Positions 26,510 to 35,712 of a stretch of 64,000 nt of DNA are shown one piece after another; within the stretch, counting starts at the first letter, position 1; each line of letters begins with the position of its first letter. The notes under the pieces were generated by a model. That model was not told the DNA's origin. It worked only from the letters and a program-made list of their open reading frames with translations, and did not search any database. The DNA is from Perkinsus marinus ATCC 50983 (lineage: Eukaryota; Perkinsozoa; Perkinsida; Perkinsidae), in NCBI RefSeq assembly GCF_000006405.1, contig NW_003206847.1, positions 787,424-851,423 of the forward strand, in the 5' to 3' direction. The position numbers and the translations under genes are program-made.

Positions 26510-27816
26510 GAGGAATTGTCAATATTAATGATTCGTGAATGGATGAGAGTAAACTTGCACACTCTTGCATTCTTGAAGCTTCCTCAGCTCCCTAACACCT
26601 TCCTCCGAGGAAGGTGCCCGAGGAAGTTCCTCGTAAAACTAAAGAGTCAAGGCTAATCACTAGAACTTGATTGTAGCTTCTCAGGGCGTCAGACTATAAA
26701 GTCTATAGTACTTGCTTATCATGACAAAGTTTTTGGATAGCTTAATCAACCCGGATAGCAGTGATAAGCTCATTTATGGTATTCTGAGAATACCATACAC
26801 AGAGAAGCGGCAGAGAAAACTCTTCCCTGTGATTCTGGAGGTCTATAGTACAGACCTCTGGAATCACAGAGAAGATAGTAGTATGGACTACTTTCAAGAC
26901 TAGACTACTTACATTGAAAGAAGTATAGACTCTATACTACTCTATATAAGCGTTTTACCATCTTCTATCTCAAACTCTCGTTGTTGACCAGTTCTCTGTA
27001 TATGCTAAAGTACCCATTATTGAATCAGTAATAGGGAAGTTGCTATCCAGTACTTGAGAGATGTGAACCCTACTCAAGGCACTGCATATGCTAATCGCGC
27101 ATATTGCATTTATTCCACAGTCAGCAACTTCAATGTGACCGGTAGCGGCTACCGGGTAGCCTTCAACTCAGCACGGGCTTGTTCATGATAATTACTATCA
27201 CGTATGCTTAGCACCCTCCACTGTTCTCGTAGTACACAGTGTTGCATTTTGATCGCTGCATAGAAGGAGTCTTTATGACAGAACTCTTACCCTATCCTAA
27301 CTAACACGGAAGCGGAGCGTTCACAGTTCGGTGAAAGAGTGCACACGAGGGAAGCGCATGTCGAGTAAGGTCGAGCTACTACGAGTAATTGGGCACGCTT
27401 AACACAACAGCTAAGTTGTCGTTGGTTTTCGTCTTCCTCGGGTCGATTTGCTCGATAGCACTGTTCCGAGAGTGAGAAAAATCCAGATGGTGACGTTCAG
27501 GAGAAGCCGAACATGATATTCACCATTCAACATCTAGCTCAGTCAGTAAGACCGTTGGGCTGATAAAGCGGAGGTCATAGGATCGATCCCTTGATCGCTC
27601 CTATCATTTCAAGTGCGTTCTTCACGAGAACATGCCTGTACGCATTCCCGCCTGAGGCACCCAGCAGGCCAGCCAAAACCACCCAGAGGTACTAGTCTTT
27701 CACAATTCTCGACCCACTCCTATACTTTACTCATACACACAACATCATACGTCGAGGCGTGAAGATATAACAAACAAGAGGCGATAATGAACAGGGCCAT
27801 TCGGAGGGTAATACCA
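26510..27816. other. Hairpin-rich intergenic spacer
   Basis: No gene was resolved between CTR9 and the next minus-strand gene. The left half holds several inverted repeats: TATGGTATTCT/AGAATACCATA at about 26775-26797, a longer imperfect stem with CTGTGATTC and GAATCACAG arms at about 26828-26871, and AGTATAG/CTATACT at about 26920-26936. A tRNA-like piece lies at 27526-27602. Confidence 0.5.
27526..27602 (+). pseudogene. tRNA-Ile-like fragment, probably non-functional or SINE-derived
   Basis: The segment contains TAGCTCAGTCAGTAAGA, which resembles a tRNA D-arm. It also has a CTGATAA anticodon-loop-like heptamer (GAT, Ile), AGGTC as variable loop and GGATCGATCCC in T-arm position. The acceptor arms do not pair and the anticodon and T stems carry mismatches, so it is not a normal tRNA gene. 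Confidence 0.3.
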
Positions 27817-29787
27817 TCAATCTGACAAAACAACTATCGCTGACATATCCTCCCAAGCAGCCATCATACGGCAAGTTCCCTCTTCCTCCTCATGCTCTCC
27901 AGCATCCGGCCGTGAGCACAACCCTGACGTCTTCCGATCCGCATGTGGCACCTCCTCAGGCCTCCATGGTGTCCAAATATACTGCATAGGTCCAGGAGGA
28001 AGTGTTGGAAAATATCGGCTACTCGAGCTGCTACCAACACCGAACATTTGCCGCCATGCTGCTGGTTGAGATGAATGAGGAGCGCCTTCCGGTAGAACAG
28101 CACTACTAGCGTTTAATTCAACCTGAGATGTGAGGCCACAGACAAGAAGAGGCAACAACGTTGATGATAATAGCCAATTCTAATCGAGATAGAACTATCC
28201 ACTCCTCACAAGAAGTGTCAATGGCGATCCCGAGACCATGCCGTCCCCAACCGGTGGTACCTCACCTTGAGCGGCGGAGGCAACAGAGGTTGGGCCATAA
28301 GCAGTAACAGCAGCGCCCCCAGCACTGGTATAAGACACCCCGCGCAAAGAACCCTGAAGTGGGGCAAGGCATCATGTACGGTTAAACTAGCCATAATAGT
28401 ACTCACTGGGCGAGTGTGACGAGCCCAGACATCTCACTGGCCGACTCTAGCTGCCTCTCCTTCTCCTTCACTTGACTATTGGCCACCTCTAAACTCTCTT
28501 CTCGTTGTTTCCTAAATGAGGATGCTGCAGCGACCGACGTCCCTCTCAGGTCGCAACGAGACGGCTTTTCCTGTACGTATTTCGGCGCGGCTCAATGTTC
28601 ACCCGTAGAATATAATAATAGAGTTTCACCCGTTCAACGTGAAGTGGCGTAATACTCCACGTAAAGTTGAGACCCGTACGTCTTCATAAGCGACAACACC
28701 ATTGTTTTCTGCGAAGTGAATTTTGAGATATATTTTCACTAGTCTTTTTCATATCACGGATAGAACTCCAATATATAACTCTTATCTATAATAAGCAATA
28801 TCAATATTATAAACTATACTTCGTGAATACCCAAATTCCTAGATATAGGCTTTGCATCAACAGCTCGTTAGGATTTACCCTTTGCACGCATACCCATATT
28901 ACAATTGCTCCTTCACAGTATCATTCTCCTCCTCCAACGCCTTGTACGCTTTCTCCAATGATTGATATTTCCTCCTCAGCTTAGCCATATCCGCCGACTC
29001 TCGAGCTACTCTCCACTCCTTCGTATCAGCTGTAGACGATGTTGAGTCAATACGGCTACTCGACAATCTACGTCGCCTTGACGATAACGATGCACTGACC
29101 AGCAACAACAGCGTCAATTCCATGGCAATGCCTTGTTCAGTATAACCCCACGTCAATGGCAAACTTTTGACTCACAGACTTCAGAGCAGATACGCGGCAC
29201 AGTCCACTTTCAGTGTATGAGAATCCCCACAGTGCGAGGCTCATACAGCGCGATTTCAAATTCGTATCACACAATGGAATTCAGCCTAGTAAACTGATCA
29301 ACAAGCCCCGTTCACCTCCTAGCACTATCGTATTCCTCTCCGGACTGGACATCCACCAGAGCGTCTCGTGCTGCTCCTACCGTACGGCGACGACGACCAC
29401 GCTGCTGACTCGCCCAAATCCGACCGAAAATCCAGTCTAACGGGTTAAACAAAAATCCGAGAAGAATGTCTTGATGATTATTAAATAAAAACACAAGTGC
29501 CTGCTGGCCATCTCTTGAGGACAACACTAACTCAACCCACACTGTATTTCCTTTATAGAGAATAGTCGCAAAGGTAAGACGAGTTGCTCAAGGCCACCCA
29601 TTCCAGCATAGCTAATCGAACCCCTGGTCGTAGATGAGCCTCGATGAGAGAGAGATAACAGTGAGTGCCTATTGTTCCAAGTTCAGTCATGCATACTAAC
29701 AAGTTACTGATCCACGACTGTACAGAATACCGCAGTGAGAAATGCCATAAAAATGCCAACGACGTACACATCTCCACACTGTTGCAT
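27817..29787 (-). CDS. Uncharacterised membrane protein with coiled coil
   Basis: A multi-exon minus-strand gene. A probable N-terminal exon near 29787 encodes a hydrophobic helix (VYVVGIFMAFLTAVFC). Later exons encode NNHQDILLGFLFNPLDWIFG followed by an Arg cluster, another hydrophobic stretch (MELTLLLLVSASL), then coiled coil (DMAKLRRKYQSLEKAYKALE and REESLEVANSQVKEKERQLE). A phase-matched join leads to a further transmembrane helix (VLCAGCLIPVLGALLLLLMA), and a last exon has a Pro/Trp-rich region (YFPTLPPGPMQYIWTPWRPE) and an acidic end (stop 27817). Donors AAG|GTGAGG and CA|GTGAGT are clear. The arrangement recalls ER proteins of the BAP31 type, but the sequence does not establish that. 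A family 1 repeat lies in one intron. Confidence 0.55.
28620..28771. repeat. Dispersed intron repeat family 1, copy F (inverted)
   Basis: GAGTTTCACCCG at left and GATAGAACTCCAAT at right, with the core CTTTTTCATATCAC near the right end, so it is inverted relative to copies A to E. It lies between coiled-coil exons of the gene at 27817-29787 and is slightly longer than the others. Confidence 0.8.
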
Positions 29788-29859
29788 TCAGATGATGATA
29801 TATTACATTATTATCAGCAGCTTATCACTACTGCCATAATTACGAGAGGCTAGAAATTA

Positions 29860-31983
29860 TTATTTCCTGTTCGCCACGACAGTCTTGGCGACCTGGGGAG
29901 CCTTCTTACGGTGACCAGTCCGAAGCACTTGCTTGGTCAAAGACTTCTTATAGTCCTCAATGCTGCCATCCCACCTCTTCACACCATGATCAACCACCCA
30001 GATCTCCTTAGCCACTTGAGAGATAAGACGGAAGTCATGACTAACAAGAACGAGACCGCCGTTGTAGTTGTTGATAGCCTTTGCCAAGGAGTCGATACAC
30101 GACATATCCAAATGATTCGTCGGCTCGTCCAATAGCAGTACATGAGGGTTAGAGAGAGCGACCAAGCAGAATGCTACTCTAGCTTGGAAGCCATGACTCA
30201 TAGTCTCCATAGGTTGAGTTTGCCACTGCCCAGTGATACCGAACTGCCCGAGCTTTGATCGCCACTCCTCGATATCCAGCACCTTCTTACCCTCCACAGT
30301 GGCAAGGCCATCAGCAAACTTGTCCCGCATAAACTGTAAAGGCGTCTTAGTGAGATCGAGCTGATCCGTAGAATGCTGATTGAACCTTCCCCACCGTAAA
30401 TGAGCATGACGTGAAATTGTTCCGAGATTAGGTTCCAACTTTCCCTCCATTAACTTTAGCAATGTAGTTTTACCAGCACCATTAGGACCCACCAAAGCCA
30501 CTCTCGAATCGAGATCAATACCAAAGCTTATATGCTTGTACAAGATGTCCTTAACCTTGCCACTGTAAGCGAACGTGACATCGTTAAACGAGCACACTGG
30601 AGGGGGCAACCTGTCGCACTCCGGGAAGCGGAATGAGTACACTGGATCCGGCACAGGCTTTTCAGTGAGGCCAGCCTCGACCATCTTATCGATAATTTTC
30701 TGCTTAGACTGAGCCTGGCGTACAGCTTTCTCCATACCACCACTAGTAGCAATAAACTGCTTCAAATGCTTGATGTCATCTTGCTCCTTTTTCCACTTCA
30801 CCATCTGGTTGGCCTCATTCTCAGCACGCGTGCGCACGAACGTATCATAATTACCACTGTAGTACTCAAAAGTGCCCTGGCAAGTCAAATGCCATATATT
30901 CGTACATACACCGTTGAGAAAATCTTGCGAGTGCGATACCATAACGAGAATCTTCTCGTACTTTGACAAGTAGTTTTCCAACCAAATACATGCCTCCAAA
31001 TCGAGATGATTCGTCGGCTCATCCAGCAACAACAAAGTCGGTTTAACAAACAACGCCTGGGCGAGCGCTACTCGCATTCGCCAACCACCACTCATATCTT
31101 TCGTTTTTTTCTGAATCATATCCTCCTTGAAACCAAGACCAGTGAGGAGCTCTCTAGCCCGAATCTCGAAGGTCTGAGGGTCCAGCTCGTCCAGACGAAA
31201 ACCGATCTGCTCGACAAGATCAATGTTCTCAGGATGGTTCTCCATAATATCCATCATAAGTGCCTCGAGCCTCTTCTGCTCCGTCGCAACATAACTGATA
31301 ACGGCCTCGAGAGCAGTCTGCTCTGAAGGCGGATATTCTTCATGTAGTAGCCAAATATCAACATAGTCAGGAATATCAACCTAAAAGAAACAACACGTAA
31401 ATGATCAAACTTCAATACGGTGACTGTACTCACCAAACGAGCGGCCAAAGCTTGCAAAATGGTACTCTTTCCGCTGCCATTGAGACCGATCATACCATAC
31501 CTTCGCCCCATGTTGAGCTCAAGAGTGGTATCTTTGATGTACTCCTTGCCCTCGATAATCATACTGAACTGCTCAATCTTGATGTCCTTGGCCAAGTACT
31601 GTGACGTGCGGTGACCAGTGATAGTAGCATGCTGTAGAATCTCGGGCTTCTCGATGGCACTTGCCTCGTTGATTTGCTTCTCCAGCTCGGCCTTGCTGTC
31701 CACTGACTGAAACAACAATAGTGTGGGAAAATATGCACATGGTCAACAACATATGTCGGTGACAATACGAAAATTCTCCTTCTACTGTACACTCCTAAAA
31801 TTGCTAAGGGAACTCCTGAGCTCAGCTGAAGGGACCAAACATACATTCCAACACTTAACAACAACAGTTCAACAAATAGGCTTATACCTCTTCATCGCTT
31901 TTAGTGGATTTGTATCCGCGTCGTTTTTCCATAGCCTTTTGCTTGGCTAGTTTTTTACGTTCGGCCTCGCGCTTGTTAACCAT
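29860..31983 (-). CDS. ABCF2: ABC-F ATPase, ABCF2/ARB1 type
   Basis: Three phase-checked exons (31888-31983, 31434-31706, 29860-31380) encode 629 residues, close to the usual ABCF2 length of about 620. ABC-F proteins have two nucleotide-binding domains and no membrane helices; the ABCF2/ARB1 branch works in ribosome biogenesis and translation. Exon 1 encodes a Lys/Arg-rich N-terminus (MVNKREAERKKLAKQKAMEK). Domain 1 has Walker A GLNGSGKS, signature MSGGWRMR and Walker B LLLLDEPTNHLDLEA. Domain 2 has Walker A GPNGAGKT, Walker B VLLLDEPTNHLD and the H-loop VLVSHDFRLISQ. The second signature reads MSHGFQAR, departing from the LSxGQ form. Intron 1 (31707-31887) holds a family 2 repeat. The gene is divergent from RPL23, which suits coordinated ribosome-related expression. 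Confidence 0.95.
31727..31858. repeat. Dispersed intron repeat family 2, copy in ABCF2 intron 1
   Basis: GCACATGGTCAACAACATAT at left, GAGCTCAGCTGAAGGG and AAACATACATTCCAACAC at right. It fills most of the 181-nt intron 31707-31887, whose borders are phase-verified. Confidence 0.8.
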
Positions 31984-32372
31984 GGAGTAGGAGTAAAAAG
32001 GAAAAAAAACTACCCCGACAATACGACGAATAAACTAATCTCGACTCTGGAAAAATCAGTTTCGATATTGTCTCGACCTTCTAACAGTAGTTTGCAAAAC
32101 CCGGAATTTGAGTCCGTAGCGCAGCGTCACGCGCCACAAAACTATTTGATACTTCTCATCCAGACAGTTCACTCCATGGTATAGTCGTTCTACCACAAAT
32201 TCAGCCACACCAACCAAGATACGCTAGCCTAAAGTTGCCTTTATGAACTCGACGTTGTCGTATCGATTAGCTGGGCGTGCGCTACTTGCAAAAACAGAAT
32301 CTCGCTCGCCGACAGCTTGATCGATACTACAACTTCCCTCCTCGAGAGTCAGTTCAACCAACCCCCATCACA
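31984..32372. promoter_or_regulatory. Shared 5' spacer of ABCF2 and RPL23
   Basis: A 389-bp spacer between two divergent translation-related genes. It must contain both 5' regions; no particular element was recognised. Confidence 0.4.
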
Positions 32373-33025
32373 ATGAAGAGAGGTAATACGGTATGCGGCA
32401 TAGGCCTAGTTGTTTTGGGATTCGCCGGCGCACTATATCATGTTTTGTTTGACTAGGAGCACGTTTACCTTTCGTATTCATTCTAGTAACTTCGTATATG
32501 CGACATTATTGAGTATCGGAGATTGCATCTGGTCGGATATTGGATTTGTGAATATCTTCATTTTTTCTTAGGACGCGGATCCGGAGGCGCTAAGATGCGC
32601 ATCACCCTTGGTCTCAACACCGGTGCTATCCTTAACTGTGCCGATAACTCTGGTGGTAAGAACCTCTACACCATCGCTGTTAAGGGCACCGGTGCTCGTC
32701 TTAACCGACTCCCTGCCGCCAGTCTTGGAGACATGCTCATGTCCTCTGTCAAGAAGGGAAAGCCCGAACTTCGTAATATTCTTTCTCGAAAATTCCTTCC
32801 CGACTTGTGTTTATTCTAGGTAAGAAGGTCCTCCAGTCCGTCGTGATCCGTCAGCGTAAGGCGTGGCGCCGTCGCGAGGGTGTCTTCGTCTACTTCGAGG
32901 ACAACGCCGGTGTTATCGTCAACGAGAAGGGTGAGATGAAGGGCTCCGCCATCACTGGTCCCGTCGGCAAGGAGTGCGCCGAGCTCTGGCCCAAGATTGC
33001 CTCTGCTGCTCCCACCATCGTTTAA
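32373..33025 (+). CDS. RPL23: 60S ribosomal protein L23 (uL14)
   Basis: Three exons (32373-32382, 32572-32772, 32820-33025) encode 138 residues, the normal length. The first exon is only 10 nt (Met-Lys-Arg and one base), and the frame runs exactly through both introns (189 and 47 nt). Conserved uL14 blocks are evident: [44 protein letters not shown] and [37 protein letters not shown] and the end [20 protein letters not shown] follow. The protein sits on the large subunit near the GTPase-associated intersubunit face. Codon choice here is strongly C-ending, unlike the neighbouring genes, as expected for a highly expressed gene. Confidence 0.97.
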
Positions 33026-33378
33026 ATCTCTTAACGTTGTGTGATGCTGTTGAGTGGTCGACATCAGACGACCTTTCTCTTGGGGGGAATTATGTATGGT
33101 GAATTGAGTTTAGTCATTTAGTAGGAGAGGGTTTCTCCTTGGTCTCTCCGAGAGACTAAAATTTTCCATTGGATGGTAACCGTAGCAATTTGATGGTTAG
33201 CGAAGGGCGTTAATAAAGCTTAGGCCTTGTTATTAGGGGAAATCATATTCATATAGTACAGAAGTAATTTTGAGAGGAAACCATCAGAGCTTAGTATTCA
33301 GCGCAACTCTTCATCTTATCGCTGAAGTTATTTCTTTACATGGAAATAGTACGAAAATGACGTTTTTTCCCAATAATC
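33026..33378. other. 3' flanks of convergent genes
   Basis: Spacer between the RPL23 stop and the stop codon of a minus-strand gene. No gene or clear repeat was seen. Confidence 0.4.
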
Positions 33379-33800
33379 TTATTCTATTGAAGATTGGACA
33401 ATTTTCGAGCTGACTCCTTCCGGAAGCTCGTCCAGAATCATCATGATGCTGTCCTGCAACATCTCGACGACTTCTCCTGGTCTGTCGCCAATCTCTGTTA
33501 ATACTTGGTCACCTGAGCTCATCAAATACTCTACTTCAATTCACGAATACATAACGTTCTACCACTATTTCCAATGCCATGCTCAGTCGCAATAGGACGC
33601 AAAATAGTGAGTAAATGACGAAGAGCGTCGACCTATAGCAATACTATGGCGATTTGTGTCCATCCATTTACCACGCGTTCTTCGGAGTGTTTCGCAATGA
33701 GCACAGAGGCAGGCGAAGATGTTAGATAGGTCCACCAAGTGTCGTTTAACTCTCGTTGTAGTAACTGAATCTGGTCGGATGGAAAAGAGTTTCAATCAAC
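33379..33800 (-). CDS. C-terminal exons, either of IFT54 or of a separate small gene
   Basis: The minus strand contains three pieces that join through plausible short introns. One covers the segment SVTTTRVKRHLVDLSNIFAC near 33770. The second is VDALRHLLTILRPIATEHGI near 33610. The last has VLTEIGDRPGEVVEMLQDSI then MMILDELPEGVSSKIVQSSIE, with the stop at 33379-33381. The composition is regular, helical and protein-like. The pieces lie directly downstream of IFT54 on the same strand, so they may be its last exons, but the end of IFT54 does not obviously need them and I cannot decide. Confidence 0.4.
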
Positions 33801-34120
33801 TCTCACCGTAATAAGGTCTGTCGTTTTGTCGAGTACTGTCACATCGGTGTCACCATGGTGAGATGGTGAAATTAAGTCATCGTACCTTGAACTGGGAAGA
33901 TGTGACTAACACGTGTTCGTCGAAAACTACTATAACTAAACGAGTGTTAAATGACCCCTAGACAACAGAACGGAAAAGGCTGTTGAACTCTGAGAAATAT
34001 TTCCGACCCTTTTAATAGAGTAGCCTCAGTTGACGCTTTCGGACGACTGCGCGGAAACACACGAGCTCGCTCAAACCTGAGAACTCATCAGCTTTCAAAA
34101 GTGTTCGCCTAGCGGCATCA

Positions 34121-35505
34121 TCACGCATGAGCAGCCACTTCGTTATTTGGCTCATCGTCCTGTGGTACTGGTGTCGAAGCGCAAAGTTTTAATAGGGAAA
34201 ACTCGGCCTGATATAAGTCCATACATACAAGCCATAGAGAAGCTCTATAATGCACTCTGCGCTCTTTAACACGGACAACTGCATCAATTGCGTCCACTTG
34301 GTCGAACTCAGTATCGATCTCCTTGAATAGCTGCGACAACCTCTTTTCCTCTGCTGCTATCTACATCCCTACAGTCACTAAAATGCTAAGCATAGGCGCG
34401 TACATCATACCTCGGATAGCATTGCCTTGACTTTATATGCAGAAGCGGCTACTGTCTCTTCTACGCCGTCCGAAGACTGTTCGATCTCTTCCTGGACATC
34501 ACAACGAGTGCCAATCGCGCATGAGTCGTCACTTTTCACATCAGCTGAAGAGCTCTCTGACTCCGACTCGTTACCGTCTTCCGTTGGGGAGTCAAGTTCT
34601 TCCTCGGTGAGCAGAGGTTCTCTATTTCTGGCTCGATTGAACGCCTCCGAAGATCTAACATGAACATCGCAGTGGGCCAATGAGGACGACCTCTTGCCTG
34701 TAGGGCACTGTTGTCGCTGCTTCGTGGAGGCACATAAGGAGTCTGTTAGTCTTATCAGGGTCTCTACCACAAATAACTGATACGAACAAGGTGTGGTTAC
34801 AGTTTGAGAATCGCCTTCAGGGTATAGCTGGACACAGAGACTTCAAAAACGTGTCCGGATGATCAACTTATATTAGCACATACCCTACATACAGGGCCTC
34901 CTAAGGCGTGTCCGGATGATCAACTTATATTAGCACATACCCTACATACAGGGCCTTCTAAGGCGTGTCCGGATGATCAACTTATATCAGCACATACCCT
35001 ACATACAGGGCCTTCTAAGGCGTGTCCGGATGATCAACTTATATTAGCCATACCCTACATACAGGGCCTCCTAGAGGCGTGTCCGGATAAACATAGCATA
35101 TACACTGCAAACAGGGTCAGTACGGATGGTATGCGCGTAACAGAAGTGACTGTATTATAAGCACCGCTAAATCTCACCTTTCGAAGGGTCTACATCAATC
35201 CTTCGATGTAACGCGTGCTCTATACTAGAATGCGATAGTGTGACGAACTCCAATTTAGCTTCTCGTGTCACCACTCGCTCAGCAGAGATCTCTCTTACTA
35301 TCTCTGCTCCTGAGGCAAACACCAAGTTGGCAGTGTGCATCACGGTAGTCCACAACTCACCGAATCCCGTCACGATAGAGACCTCCATCACAATATCATA
35401 CAAAAACTTCACTGGGGGTCGCAATAGGAGCTTTTCGGTCAGCTTAGGTCGGGCAATCAGTGCGCCAAGGTTCCGCTGATTTTGTGCTATTAGTTCTGAT
35501 AGCAT
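34121..35505 (-). CDS. IFT54: IFT54 (TRAF3IP1/MIP-T3), intraflagellar transport complex B
   Basis: Exon 1 (35361-35505) and exon 2 (35178-35309) join in phase through a 51-nt intron and encode the N-terminal MIP-T3 domain: NLGALIARPKLTEKLLLRPP, then VKFLYDIVMEVSIVTGF. Exon 3 (from 34776) continues in phase with DPSKVICGRDPDKTNRLLMC, matching the RPSKIVAGxEPDxTN block of the family. The N-terminal CH-like fold of IFT54 binds tubulin and the protein is an IFT-B subunit. Next comes an acidic Ser/Glu region. A join GAG|GTATGA to TAG leads into coiled coil (EEKRLSQLFKEIDTEFDQVD), with a stop at 34121. A GTCGTC...GGAG intron near 34690 would reconcile frames after exon 3. The start at 35505 matches the family N-terminus, although the frame is open to 35712. 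Confidence 0.85.
34851..35095. repeat. 57-bp minisatellite inside IFT54 intron
   Basis: Four near-identical units start at 34851, 34908, 34965 and 35022 with GTGTCCGGATGATCAACTTA, plus a partial fifth from 35079. Units differ at a few positions, and the fourth lacks one or two bases. The array lies within the 401-nt intron 34777-35177, whose ends are phase-verified. Confidence 0.95.
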
Positions 35506-35712
35506 CCTTTTATCAGTTTGTTCAGCGGGGTGGGGATCAGCTGAGGACTGATCCCGCTCTCTCGCGCTGTTCACTTCGTTGGAGACCCTCTCGGTTGCAT
35601 TACCACACTTCGATGGGTCAATCATAAATAACTTTCGTATACATACTGGGAAAATTATTCCTTTGTGGTTTGATCCTCGCTTCCTGGGCAACCTGTCAAC
35701 TATATTATGCAT

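Noticed and set aside
35506-35712. N-terminal extension of IFT54 starting at 35712
   Set aside because: The frame is open, but the family N-terminus corresponds to the Met at 35505, and the extra segment has no IFT54 character. It remains possible but is not preferred.
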